Shown here one piece after another: positions 46,769 to 59,590 of a stretch of DNA of 64,000 nucleotides. This stretch comes from Metellina segmentata. Lineage: Eukaryota > Arthropoda > Arachnida > Araneae > Tetragnathidae. Numbering within the stretch: position 1 is the stretch's first letter; every line of letters starts with the position of its first letter. The translations under genes and the position numbers were made by a program. The notes beneath the pieces are model-generated. The model saw only the letters and a list, made by a program, of their open reading frames with translations, did not search any database and was not told the origin of the DNA. Location of the stretch: contig OX375873.1 in NCBI GenBank assembly GCA_947359465.1, forward strand, positions 72,181,477 to 72,245,476, read 5' to 3'.

Positions 46769-47147
46769 CATGATTTCACTGTTTTACAACCAAAAATATT
46801 TTGGGGTTGTGCTCAAGTCATTTGAGCTTACGTCCTGTAATCGTCCCTCAGCGCACATATATACATGAACACAAATAGCCAAGCTTCCGATAATCCTTAT
46901 TTTTCGCCAATAATAGAGAAACCAACATCAAATTAAGTAGAGAAATAACAAATGTATAGTGTTACTTAAATTGTTTGGCTAAATATAGAGACCTAAGAAT
47001 AATGATTTCGATAAATACAAGAATAATAATGATTGCTTACATTCGAATCACATTTAGATTACCTTTATGAATATGAATTTTCAGATACACGAAATATCGA
47101 TACTTCATTTGTTGGCCACGTTTATTGCAAAAAAAAGAAAAAAACAT
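46769..47147. other. unassigned short stretch
   Basis: No supported feature seen. Confidence 0.4.
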
Positions 47148-47377
47148 TTAACCCCCCCCCCCACGGTGGTTATCTCGACGAGATATCTCGTCATTAGAAA
47201 AACTGACCAGATGCTGATAAACCAGATATTTCGTTATTAGAAGAAAACTGACCAGATCTTGATCTTGTAGTCAAAAGAAAATCGGCATTATCATGATGAC
47301 GAGATACCTCGTCATTATCAAGGTTGGTCAAATCTTGATTGATAATATATCTCGTTCTAAACCACTTCAAGAGTTAA
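47148..47377. repeat. TTAA-associated GAGATATCTC repeat, copy 5
   Basis: TTAA at 47148-47151 and 47374-47377. It opens with a 12-C run then 'cacggtggttatctcgacga', with the unit 'gagatatctcgtcattagaa', and ends 'taaaccacttcaagag'-TTAA. Confidence 0.75.
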
Positions 47378-50234
47378 ATAACGAATTTTTCTACTTTATC
47401 TAAAAGGTATATTCTACCTCCCTTGGTATTCGTTTTAATATTAGTAACATTGATGGGTCATAAAGGTGTAAATAGCTAAAGGGGATCATAACAGAAATAT
47501 CTTTCAAAACTTCGATTTAGTTTTTTTATAAATTAAAATATATGTTTATACTATTCTATTTAGAATGATTTATTACTTATGGAGATACGTTGAGTAGAAG
47601 TATTTTTAATAATTTTTAAAAAAATACCATACTGTATAACATATTTTAACACAGGAATTTTTTTCTATCTGCTCAGGAAAGTTCTTTTTGATTGTTAAAA
47701 AGATGAAAATTGGTCATTTAAAAATAAAATGACTTAAAGAAATCTCAAAACTTCAACTTTAGAGTTTTTTAAAAATCCCTGTGGTAAAGTGTTTAAAAGT
47801 GTCTTCGTAAACTGTAAAAAAAATTCAAATCATTGCACATAAAAGATCACACACAAAAGATTCTGAAAAAATGTTTCTTAAAATTTGACTATTTTAACAT
47901 TACGGAGATTGGACTGGACTAGTCCCTTTAAAATATTCTTTTTCACTATCAGAAAATGATTCAAGTTGTTTTTATTCGTGATCATGAGTTCACTTCTAAG
48001 AATGTTAGTCAGTTAGTTAGATTCTACTTTAGATTAATTTTATGACAAATAGTAGTTTGACGCACTCTTATGTTGTCTTCTTTGTCTCGAGTAAATTATT
48101 GTCTCTTCTACATCCTACAAAAAATACTAACTCAAAATCGCATTTAGTTTGAAAAACTGTTGTAATTTTGACAATTATCGAACTTTTAAGAGTCAAAATA
48201 TTACACCTACTCCAAAAATATAATCCAGATAGTCTTAATGGATTACGATTGGTAATTCATTTTGCCTTCAGAGGTGTAGAAATGTGACTTGGGTGTTTGG
48301 GCCAAAATCTTGCTTTTATAATTATATATTTATAGGGAAGTGATATAATATACTCTTCTAAGGGAAAGTTTCCGTATGCTATGATTTATTGTAAAATTGG
48401 GGCATTTTCTAAAGACATATTTATAAATAATTTCTATTTATGTTTTTACTTCAATTACGTATGCTTTTGATGACGAATAATACATTTCAGAAATAAGTGC
48501 GGTTAAAACCGTAATATAATTTTCCCCTTTGGTGAATAATTTCTAAAATATGAACAGCTTCTCGTGGCTCTTGGTTAAAGTCTCAAGGAATATATATTAG
48601 GTAGTAATTCACTCGAGACATAAACAACATCAGCTTATATTAAACTTTTTGTCAAAACATAAATACTGAAAAGCCTATGTATAATATTTGGTCCAAAAAT
48701 ATGAAGCCATTTGGAAGTTATTACATAAAACGTGACAAAAGTTTTAATAAATTAGCAAAGCTTCATAGGTTCCTTTCACATTAACGTTCCATGTACTGTC
48801 AATATTTTAATTGGTATGATGACTGGTACACATATCAATGAACTATTTGGTAAGTGTATTTTCCAATTGTGAAGCAAAACCACATACTGAAACATCTAAA
48901 GTTTTGTAAAACAACATGTAAGGCAGCATTTGAAACCAATATTTTGAAGCATGATGAATTGCTCATTTGTACTTAGATATATTTACTACCTATTTGCAAG
49001 AATCATCAAAACTAATTTAAATAAATCAAGTACAACCTGATGCACAGCAGCTCGCAATCAGAAGAATGTCAAAAGATCGCAATCGGGGGAAAAACTCGTT
49101 TTTGTAGTAGACTTAGTAACTACTATATGTTTAATGTCCTATATGTAACTTCGATAAAAGTGGTCACAATTGAAAAACTATTTTTATTATCTCTAGAGTA
49201 TGATATCAGTGAATTTTTTATGCTGAAATTAAAAAATAGGTTTTTGTTACTTCGAAAAATAGTGGAGTATCCGCATGTTAGAAAAGTTTAACCTCTTCAC
49301 AGAAGTACGTATAAGACATAGGAGTTAACTTGAATCAAAACTGAGTTCTTATCTTAGATTTACAACATGCGCATAGAAACTGAAGCCGTCTAAGTGCGTA
49401 CCTTCTTCAAGAACTCCCCAGAGTCAAGGGGCTATATGATTTAAACATGAGCAGTAGAAAAGCTTTTCACTCCACAATTTCATAACGAAAATACCCCCGC
49501 CCGAAATTCTATCTTCTTCTTTCTAAGTCTACACTTAAGCCATCTCGCTCACTCGATATGGTATGTACACGATAAAATCTCAGAGACGACATGTCACTTT
49601 ATGGGTTTCTAAAAACGGCCAATTTAGACAGAAATAAAAGTTTCGAAAGTTTTTATTTCTTGCGACAAAAGAGGTTTCGCGAAGTTCCCTCGCATGGGGA
49701 AGGGCAGGGACGACCTGGAAATGTCACACGTATAAGGCGCAGAGTGTTTTCTTATCTTTCCGTTTGATTTGGATGCAGTTTTATTAGAAATCAGGGACGC
49801 GTTTGCGTCTTTCGCCATGCATAATGCATACGCGCTCTCGAAACTTTCTGACTTTTTGTTATTCGGAGGAGAGAGGTGTAGCTGATGGAAGATTGTCTCT
49901 ATTGGTTTTACACGCTGTATCAAGCTGTTTACCTCGGAAGAGAAGACATATGTGAAACTATAGTAAAATTTATCCCCTAAAACGTCATTTTCACCACATA
50001 TAAGTGCTTTAACCCTACTTTTAAGTGTATTCTTCTTGTAGAGGCAGACCCCTCCGTACAGAGTTATTTAAAACCCACAGCGGATTAGATGATGCTAGTG
50101 AAAGCCTACAAGTAGAAGCTTGAGAAGTAGGCCATGTGACGCGCCGTCCGAAAGCCCTCGTCCATCCGGAATGAGTGCGACGGGGAGTAGACGTGGTCGA
50201 CCCGTGAGTGTGTGCGCTGAAGATAATGTGGTCC
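47378..50234. other. unassigned stretch
   Basis: No gene recognised. About 47480-47935 could be an old element: its left end 'taaaggggatcataacagaa' resembles 28935 ('ttaaggggattggtaacaca') but the right end does not pair well. A GC-richer block at 49490-49930 has a 99-codon minus frame without a motif, and 50050-50230 is also GC-richer. Confidence 0.35.
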
Positions 50235-50292
50235 GTCTCATTGTTTGGTACCTCGTTGTTATCAAAACAAATCAGATCTTGTGGACGCGATA
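50235..50292. repeat. TTAA-associated GAGATATCTC repeat, copy 6, left part
   Basis: 'ggtacctcgttgttatcaaa' and 'aatcagatcttgtggacgcg' are family units, cut at TA by nTc1 copy 4. The outer boundary is unclear. Confidence 0.6.
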
Positions 50293-50862
50293 CACTACCC
50301 TACAATAATGGACCGGACAGCAAGATGTGATGGTATAAGGGAAATAATACATGGTTTAATAAGGGGATGGTCACCACGTGCTGGAATTATACTAGCAACC
50401 CTTCTGGACATACTTTCAACAAGGTTTTGATACAGAGCTATGGGTATTTGTATCCATTCCTGCTGCAAGAATGTCGCCCTCTCAGCTGTAGATTTCGGAC
50501 GTGGTTCCCTGGTTCGTGAGCGTAGCTCTAACCCGTCCCGCAAATATTCTATGTGGTTTAGATCAGGACTCTGAGCAGTCCAAGAAAGACGTTTTACATC
50601 CATACCTTGCTACCACTGCTTGACAGAGGCTGCAACATGACATGGATCGTTTACGTCCTGAAAGTAACATTCGTCCATTCCATAAAATTGCCAGAGCGTA
50701 GGAAGAACCTGACTGTCCAAAATGTTCAGATAGGTGTCGACGTTCAATTTACCAGGAACGACATGATAAGGTCCCAGGCCCATGCTTCGAAAAACACACC
50801 CAAATAAGTTGTCGGATTTTATGCAAATCCACTGACGTCCGGTCCATTATTGTAGGGTTGTG
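50293..50862 (-). mobile_element. nTc1, copy 4, inserted in the GATATC repeat
   Basis: TIRs CACTACCCTACAATAATGGA and CCATTATTGTAGGGTTGTG, TA at 50291-50292 and 50863-50864. The minus-strand C-terminal transposase frame at 50295-50603 includes MDVKRLSWTAQSPDLNHIEY and LQQEWIQIPIALYQNLVESM. The upstream part, with the second catalytic D, is out of frame. Confidence 0.9.
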
Positions 50863-51070
50863 TATCTTGTCCATCAAAATATCGTCTCTGTCATTAGTAG
50901 AAAACTGACAAGATCTTGAAATCGTCTAACGAAAAAATCGGTAATATCTAGATGATGAGATATCTCGTCATTAGCAATATGGGTCAGATCTTGATGGATG
51001 AGATACATCATCCAAGATCTAGTCAATGTTGACGACGAAGTTCCTCGTCGAGACAAAACTGCCCTATCAC
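50863..51070. repeat. TTAA-associated GAGATATCTC repeat, copy 6, right part
   Basis: 'tatcttgtccatcaaaatat', 'gatgatgagatatctcgtca', 'gggtcagatcttgatggatg', ending 'ttcctcgtcgagacaaaact'. A following ~110-bp piece (51058-51196) resembles 51926-52030. Confidence 0.65.
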
Positions 51071-51207
51071 TCTAAAGATAATAAAGATCCAAATGTGAAA
51101 AACAAACTTTCGCTTGCTTAGAACTTTTGACAGTTTAGAAAAGGTTTTTGCATTAGAAGTTGGCCACTATATGACAGTTTTCGATGCACATATAAGCCAT
51201 CTCTTGG

Positions 51208-51431
51208 TTCATCCCTCCAAGTTGTTTCGTCGAGATATCTCGTCAGTAAAACTCTTACCATTTTTGCTCAGGATGAGATATCTTTTCATCAGAATATTGC
51301 AGATTACTCTTTATGATTACCAGAGAAAGATCTGCTTAGTTTTTTTCCTAAGAGCGGGATATCTCGTACATCAAGAACTGATCAATTTTGCAAATGATCC
51401 GATACCTCGTAGAGACAACCGGGAGGGTTAA
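51208..51431. repeat. TTAA-associated GAGATATCTC repeat, copy 7
   Basis: Left 'catccctccaagttgtttcg' then 'tcgagatatctcgtcag'; right 'cgtagagacaaccgggaggg'-TTAA (51428-51431). The end is complementary to the CCCTCC-type start of other copies. Confidence 0.7.
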
Positions 51432-51559
51432 AGTTTCAGAATAATTCCCCTTTTATCTCCTCGTTTCCTCCACTTGTCTTAATTTCATTTCTATAGTTAT
51501 CTAGTCCCAATATATCTTATCACCATCTTCGATTTTTGAACTATCCCACCTAGCGAACT

Positions 51560-51672
51560 TATCAGGGATGTATTCCTCTCTTTCGAGTCAATAAAACTGT
51601 GTATGTCCGTTGCTTGATGTTGTATGTCTTTTGTTTGACGCAGCTTGGCCAAATATGACCCTCCCGCCTTAC
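51560..51672 (+). repeat. tRNA-derived SINE family 2, 3' fragment
   Basis: 'ttgcttgatgttgtatgtct' and 'gacgcagcttggccaaatat' match the 25409 copy; head missing. Confidence 0.6.
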
Positions 51673-51801
51673 AACACGTACAGCCTTCCCACCTCGCCAA
51701 TCATGGCTGAAAACATACCCGCTCACCCAAATTGTTTAATTCAACTTCCTTTTCGGATCGTCGATGCATTCCACCGCAACATTTGAGGTGTCACATTCGA
51801 T

Positions 51802-52030
51802 TTAACCCTCCAAGGAGTTCGACGAGATACCTCACCCATCAAGATCTGGTCAAGTATGCTAACAACGCAATATTATCTGGTTATTTTTGTTAATGGTGAG
51901 GCACATCGTCGAAACAAAACTGTTCTATTTTCCCAAGTGGAAATAAAGATTCAAATAGGAAAAGCTTTGGTATCAGAGGCTGACCATTACAAGGCAATTT
52001 TCGACTAGAGGTTTATATTCAACATCCCAC
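51802..52030. repeat. TTAA-associated GAGATATCTC repeat, copy 8, with attached tail
   Basis: TTAA-CCCTCCAAGGAGTTCGACGA (TTAA 51802-51805), 'catcaagatctggtcaag', 'aggcacatcgtcgaaacaaa'. Then a tail 'aataaagattcaaatagg..gctttggtatcagaggctgaccattacaaggcaattttcga' parallels 51070-51190. Confidence 0.65.
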
Positions 52031-53666
52031 CGGTATGTTTAATATAAACCTCGTCATTTCTGCCTATAAACTTTCTTAATAGAGTCCATAATCCAGCAAT
52101 CTTCCTCTAAGTCCTTAACCACTGGCAGATTAATCTTTAACTTCTCGTTCTTTCCTGAGACCTTTTGAGGAAAGTGCTCAAGGCCGCTCCAGACACCCTA
52201 CACAGTACCGCTCTATATTCTCTGATATGCAATGATGTTTATACTCATTCCTAGATACTGAGGGTTTAAAGGAAAATACTGTTTACTTGGAATTTTCTTT
52301 GTCTTAACTTACAACAAAACACTCAGCCTCCATGGATTCTTTGTTGATTTTTACAGAGAGATAAAGTCATATTTGTTTATGCTACGCCATACACAATACA
52401 GACAACATCAAGTAACAGACGTGTACAGAGAAGGAAAGTTTTACTGCCACTGAGGTAAATACACCAAGGTAAGAATTTCACCTGCGCAAAATAGAACTTA
52501 CACGTTGGTAGCGAAGAGGCATACAACAAGCCACGACAATCACAGCTTCAATGTAACCATTCAAACAACTGATTGCATCACTTATGAAACGCCTTTGATG
52601 TTAATTTTTGTTATTATGAATATACGAAATCGCACGCACAGCGAGGTAGATGTACATACAACAAATTCAGAAAATCGGTTTACAGGCTTCATTAGAATAA
52701 TGCAATTGCATTGAATTAATAAGGATTCTGAGAACTCGTCGAGAAAATAATAAATAAGAAAAAGAGTGTGCTGAAGAAAGACTTTTTCAAAGCATTGCAA
52801 ATTATCTCCAGCGGAATTTTTGTATGCATAATGTGCATTTACTGGTCAATCACTGGCTGGGTTACTCTATATCTATCCATATGTCAAAGCAAAAAGTTAC
52901 CATATTAGTTACCAGTGTTTTATTTCAAAAGATTTTTGCTGTATATTTTATTCTCTTTATCGTCTGTTTATAGTTTGTTTATGTTTCGTGAAAAAAAGCT
53001 CAAACTAATGTATTAGAATGTATGTTCCGTAAAAATAATGTTTGGCAAATAACTGCTTTTTTCTTATTACTTTAAATTACGTATTCACTAAACTAAAGTA
53101 TTATGTATAAAACTAAGGACATTGGGGGCATTAAGATATATAAAATAAAATCAATGTGATACTACTATAAACACACAGACACGAAATCAGACAGAAAACG
53201 GGAAGAAGGGCTAACATAAGTTCTGTCACTAAAGGAATACGCACAGTATGCAAAATTTCATGACGCTATATTCAACCGTTTGGACGTAATACGGCCACAC
53301 AAATACAGATAGACAGACGGACAGACAGAGAGACACCCAATATCCAATAAGCTGATGACCCAGAACGTATCAATAAACTGAAATGCGTCACATATATTCA
53401 ATGTGTAAAACCAAACACTCCATTTATAAGTATTATATAGATTCGATAATAAAATCTCTATTAATTTCCAGCTTTCTTACAGAGGCAAAATTTCTTGGTT
53501 AAACATATTCGACAAACACTAATGACTCTTAAAGACTATTTATTTTCTTGGTAGTTTCTTATTTAGTACTTTTTACACACATTAACATCTGCTTGAACTT
53601 GCTTGTCACACTGCCATATTACTCTATTTTGTTTATAGCGTTTATTATTTTGCATAGCGGTATATA
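52031..53666. other. unassigned AT-rich stretch
   Basis: No gene recognised. Short 'gacagacggacagacagaga' simple repeat near 53311. Confidence 0.4.
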
Positions 53667-54235
53667 CATTACCCTACAATAATGGACTAGACAACATGAT
53701 GTGGTGGTATAATGGAATGAATACATGCTTTAATAGGAGGATGATCCCCCACGTGCTGCAATTACACTAGCAACCCTTCTGGGCATTTTTTGAACAAGGT
53801 ACAACACACAGCTATGGGTATTTGAGTGTTTTTCCTGCTGCAAGAATGTCGCCAACTCAGCTATAGATTTCGGACCTGGCTCCCTAGTCGGTTAGCGTCG
53901 CTCTAACTCGTCTTACAACCGTTCTATGTGGTTTAGGTCGGGACTTTGAGGAAGCCAGGGCAGACTTTTTACATCCATACCTTGATACCACTGCTTGACA
54001 GAGGCTGCAACATGACGTGGAGCGTTTTCGTCCTAAAAGTAGCATTTGTTAATTCCATAAAATTGCCAGAGCGAAGGAAGAACCTGACTGTCCAAAATGT
54101 TCATGTAGGCATCGGCGTTCAATTGACCAGGAACAGCATGGAAAGGTCCCAGATAATACCACGAAAAACACCCCCAAACAAACAGTCGGATTTTTGCAAA
54201 TCCGCTGGTGTTCGGTCCATTATTGTAGGGTAGTG
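53667..54235 (-). mobile_element. nTc1, copy 5
   Basis: TIRs CATTACCCTACAATAATGGA and CCATTATTGTAGGGTAGTG, TA at 53665-53666 and 54236-54237. The transposase half is broken in several frames, e.g. 'gacatggagcgttttcgtcc' equivalents. Confidence 0.88.
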
Positions 54236-54278
54236 TATGTAATGGTTTTACAGTTTACAGTGTTGTGAAAACACAAAC

Positions 54279-54356
54279 TGGTAAACCGGTCAAATGACAT
54301 ATAATGGTAAACCGGTCAAATGACATATAATGGTAAACCGGTCAAATGACACATAA
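54279..54356. repeat. 26-bp tandem repeat, three copies
   Basis: The unit tggtaaaccggtcaaatgac + atataa starts at 54279, 54305 and 54331, nearly identical; it begins ~40 bp after nTc1 copy 5. Confidence 0.9.
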
Positions 54357-55320
54357 TGTTAAAAATTGATAACCATGACTGTCGAATGCTGGGAGAGATG
54401 AAGAAAAATGTATACAAAAAAATGAATTTTTTAACATTTCAGAAAACGTCAAATAAGAAAAAACGATAAAACGCAAAACTAATTTAAGTCAATATTTCAA
54501 AACGGATCATTTCAACCGCTGGATAAATTTTGCGTGTTAAAAGGAAAATTAAAAATGACCTTTCAATTTTAAAACAGATTTCAAATTTCTATTAAAACAA
54601 ACAATTTAAATAATTTCAGTTTCATTCCATGGTTTCTGTTTCTCTCCTAACAATATCTAATATTAGGTGCTACATAAAAACCAAAATCATAACTATCAAA
54701 ACAAAGTATAACGGCCTTTCGTCAAAACAAAGTCAAACCTTTTGATAAACATGCCTCTTGTAAATAACCGGCATGGAAGATTTTTACTTATTTTAGAAAA
54801 ATAGTACACAGCTATTAAAATCTTCTAAAACACCAGCAGATCCGCCTTCGCTGACTATAGTTGGGTCGAATTACGCTCGGAATTACTGCAAGATTTTAAT
54901 GGACTGACAAGCTAATGTTACTGATTTACATAATTAGAATCACTCTGTGTTCCTCTTAACATCACTTTAGTAAACCAAAATTTGTACGGGTTAATTCAAT
55001 TGCACGGCTAGCCGGTTATTCGATTTAAAGTCACTCGTAATTTCAACTGACGGAGAAACTTCGAGAGAAAGTTAAAATTGAATTGATGTAGAATCTAATA
55101 GAACCTCTCATACAATACATAAATCCCTTAAAAATTGTTTTTAATACAATAAAGTGAATTTTAAGTCGTTTAAGGGTCCGAGAGTTAAAGATATGTAGAT
55201 AGGATGCTATATGAAGTATGTAATAGGGTGATATATTCAAGCACACATGCATATCGTATTATTGGATGTTCGGAACTGGGAAATGTATTCAAATACATTG
55301 AATTTTCCCATTCTTATATA
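54357..55320. other. unassigned AT-rich stretch
   Basis: No supported feature seen. Confidence 0.4.
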
Positions 55321-55324
55321 CACT

Positions 55325-55695
55325 CTATGGACAAAAGTATTTAGACATTGCATGTTTATTCGTAAAAGTGATTTATTATTCTATTTAGCAACGGGTAGGG
55401 CCTCCATTTGCTTGTTTTACAGCTGCAACATGTCGAGGCATACTTTCCACAGATTTTCTGTATGTCTGGACAATAATAGCTCACCATGTCTCTTTCAAGG
55501 CTGTGAAGATTTGTGTGAAGATTTGCGTGCGTGGCCGTGTCGTACTCGTCGCTCTAGTTTGTCCCACAAATGCTCGATCGGGTTGCGATCTGGGCTTTGA
55601 GCTGGTCTGTCAAGCAAATTCACCTCATTTTCAGGAAACTAGTCCAGTACACGTTTTACAGTATGACATGTAGCTCGATTCTGTTGGAAGAAACA
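55325..55695 (-). pseudogene. Tc1-like transposase 3' fragment, left arm
   Basis: Minus strand reads FQQNRATCHTVKRVLD, a stop, then RPAQSPDRNPIEHLWDKLER and RHTENLWKVCLDMLQL before a stop. The second catalytic D expected in QQDNA is replaced: the codons read QQNRA. The E of PIEHLW is kept. Confidence 0.75.
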
Positions 55696-55713
55696 ACCAT
55701 CATCTGACGTGTG

Positions 55714-56080
55714 GCTTGACGTTCTGGATAATTAGGCCTTCTCTTCACTATTGCAATACTACGGCGATTACGGTTTGTTTCTTCCAACAGAATCGAGCTC
55801 CATGGCATATTGCATAACGTGTGCTGAACTGGTTTGCTGACAATGAGGTGAATTTGCTTGACTCACCTGTGCAGAGTCAAGGTCTCAATCCTATCGCTTA
55901 CTCATGGGACAGACTGGAGCGACGAATATGACACCGCCAAGCACGCTCATCTTCACAACAATCTCTTCTCACAGCCTTGTAAGAGGCATAGTGAGCTATC
56001 CCTGCCCAGACTTACAGAGAACTTGTGGAAAGTTTGGCTCGGCATATTGCAGCTGTAATACAAGCAAACGGAGGACCTAC
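55714..56080 (+). pseudogene. Tc1-like transposase 3' fragment, right arm
   Basis: Plus strand reads LDVLDN, a stop, LLQYYGDYGLF, then in a shifted frame FFQQNRAPWHIA with the same QQNRA replacement as the left arm. Further on LTENLWKVWLGILQL matches the left arm's RHTENLWKVCLDMLQL. Several frame breaks; inactive. Confidence 0.7.
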
Positions 56081-56153
56081 ACAACACCAAATAGAATAAT
56101 AAAGCACTTTTCTGAAAACCATGCAGTGTCCAGATACTTTTGTCTATATAGTA

Positions 56154-56394
56154 TAGTTTTCCAAATTGACAATGCTAACATTTACTTTTTAATGTGTGAT
56201 AAATTATCTATTCTGTCCGTTTTTGCGGGCGGTCTCTAGAAACCGCTGGTGAGATTTCATTTTTATGATCAACCAATGAAAATTTCTATCTATGTTGGAA
56301 ATAAACAAATAATGGCGCTTCTTGAAATGTATCATAAAAATCTGTTATGAAATAAAACCATTTAATAAGCCAAAATCACATCAATTCGTTCATT
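56154..56394. other. unassigned short stretch
   Basis: Nothing recognised. Confidence 0.4.
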
Positions 56395-56475
56395 CGAATC
56401 TTTTCATTCGGGATTGATCCCGGACGATCTGTCAATAGCCCGTTGTATTGCATCAATGCGAAGTTAATTATCTAC
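56395..56475 (+). repeat. SINE family 1, 3' fragment
   Basis: 'cattcgggattgatcccgga', 'tcaatagcccgttgtattgc' and 'gcgaagttaattatctacct' are the family tail. Confidence 0.65.
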
Positions 56476-56572
56476 CTCAAATCAATTCGCAAATAGGAAT
56501 CGATAAACGCAGCGATCATTAATGTGCGCAATTTATTCAATGAGTCGAAATCTACTCATTCGTAAGATAAGT

Positions 56573-56655
56573 AAGTAGGTGATTAACGCCGAACTGGAGC
56601 AACATAACAAGATATTGGCGACGGTTGGGGTTCATCCACGAAGGGAAATATCCGC
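56573..56655 (-). repeat. SINE family 1, 3' fragment, opposite orientation
   Basis: 'gtaggtgattaacgccgaac' and 'gagcaacataacaagatatt' then 'ggcgacggttggggttcat' are the SINE tail reversed. It lies tail-to-tail with the fragment at 56395. Confidence 0.65.
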
Positions 56656-56713
56656 TTAAAGTAAAGATGTAAAGTCTCGTGGGTGATCCAAATTGATTTC
56701 ATAGAATTGTGTA

Positions 56714-56715
<2 letters not shown>

Positions 56716-56770
<55 letters not shown>
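56716..56770. repeat. (TA)n microsatellite
   Basis: Uninterrupted TA units. Confidence 0.95.
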
Positions 56771-56772
<2 letters not shown>

Positions 56773-56918
56773 AGCGCGCTGAAAGCTGCAGACATAGCAT
56801 GGGAAGGAATATAATTTCTAAAACAAGAGGAAATACAAAAAATAAAAACCAAAAGGAATTTATTGAAAATGGAAGTGTTGGTGGATCAAGTAATTTAAGA
56901 AGAGTAAGAAGTGTTTGT

Positions 56919-56942
56919 AATATATATATATATATATATATA
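56919..56942. repeat. (TA)n microsatellite, short
   Basis: About 12 TA units. The 148 bp between the two TA tracts (56771-56918) carry no identifiable element. Confidence 0.9.
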
Positions 56943-57150
56943 CAAATGGACGTACCATGGAAACATGGAAACTGAGAGTGATTTTTTTACGTGATGGCAA
57001 CACCGCGAAACTAAAAAAAATAAAAATAAGTGCAGGCTGTTTTTTTCAAACTGTTAACTGTACAATTATAAATACTCTAAACTAAGCAGACGATTTTATT
57101 TTCCCAGTTTCGTTCTTGTGTAAAGAACTGTTTTCATATGCCCTACAGAA

Positions 57151-58230
57151 ATGGAGGTGAGTGATTCAAATTTAAAAAACAAAATGCGTTCTGCCATAAA
57201 ATTTTCCTATCGTTTGGGCAAAACAGCTCCATGAACAGTTAAGTTTATGAAAGAAGCTTACAAAGGCAAATGTTTTGGTGAGTCTACGTTATTTAGATGG
57301 CATGGGGATTTCGAAAAAGGACGCTTGTCTGCAGAACTGACTCCTAAGCCTGGTCGACCAGAAAGTGTTGTGAATGATCGAAATGTTAACACTGTGTGGG
57401 CAATCTTGCAAGAAAATCGGCGAATGACATGTGAGGAGATAGCGGCATCAACTAACATTTCGAAAACGTCGATATTTCGCACTCTTCGCAAAAATTTACA
57501 GCTTCGCCATGTTTGTTCCAGATGGGTCCCTCATCACCTTACTAAAGAACAAATGCAAACAAGAATTCACCAATGTTGTGAATGGAAACAGATGCTTCAA
57601 AATTATCCGAATTTTCTAAAGACTAATAACAGGTGATGTAACTTGGGTGAATTATTTTGATCCCCTTACCAAGTCCGCAACAAGTGTATATATAAACACA
57701 CTAATTCTACGCCTCCGAAAAAAATCCGACAAATCAAATCATTTGGAAAGGTCATGATGATTATTTTCTTTGATCATAAAGGTGTAATCTATCAACATGC
57801 TGTGCCTCCAAAAACTGCTGTGAATGGTGAATATTACATTTCAGTTTTGAAAATTTTGCGACACCACATATCAAGAAAGCGACATGAACTGATAGCGAAT
57901 TGGACATTACATCCCTATAGTGCTCGCCCGCATGTCGCTACTTCTGTTCAACAATATCTTGGTAAATGCTATATTAAAATCATGCCACATTCCAATTACA
58001 GTCCAGATCTCGCACCGTGCGATTTCTGGCTGTTTCCCACATTGAAGGAGAAACTCCGTGGTAGAAAATTTAATACAGAGTCTGAAGTTATTTCAGCAGT
58101 ACAGGGTTCCTTGAAGCAACTTCTAGAAAAAGACTTCTCTACTTGTTTTGAAAGTGGGTTGAACAATGGGACAGTTGCATATTATCTGAGGGAAGGTATT
58201 TTGAAAATGAATGATGTATTTTTTTCTTGT
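57151..58230 (+). pseudogene. mariner-like transposase, decayed
   Basis: Starts MEVSDSNLKNKMRSAIKFSY at 57151, with an in-frame TGA at 57232. The helix-turn-helix part reads KEAYKGKCFGESTLFRWHGD, FEKGR, GRPESVVND and MTCEEIAASTNISKTSIFRT, then VCSRWVPHHLTKEQ. The catalytic part is frameshifted around 57630-57710. The first D is kept but the usual E beside it is lost (ITGDVTWVNYF). The second D, expected in HDNARPH, is gone (LHPYSARPHVATSVQ). The third D is kept (YSPDLAPCDFWLFPTLKE). The C-terminus reaches [15 protein letters not shown] different mariner lineage from 43212. TIRs not identified; the 3' side runs into (TA)n. Confidence 0.85.
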
Positions 58231-58241
58231 ATCCTATTTTT

Positions 58242-59590
<1,349 letters not shown>

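Larger units (their letters stand above)
55321..56153. mobile_element. palindromic Tc1 element: two 3' halves head to head
   Basis: Arms 55321-55695 and 55777-56153 are inverted copies of a Tc1 3' half. The inner arm ends are an exact 22-bp match (gctcgattctgttggaagaa + ac at 55674-55695 and its complement at 55777-55798). The outer ends are TIRs CACTCTATGGACAAAAGTAT and its diverged complement. TA flanks both sides. The ~80-bp centre continues the right arm upstream (LDVLDN, LLQYYGDYG). Each arm encodes the end of a transposase pointing outward. Confidence 0.85.

Noticed and set aside
47480..47935. Possible element starting 'taaaggggatcataac' with relative at 28935
   Set aside because: The right end does not form a convincing inverted repeat and no target duplication is visible.
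54279..54356. Short direct repeats considered as a CRISPR array
   Set aside because: Units are contiguous 26-bp tandem repeats without spacers, and the genome context is animal.
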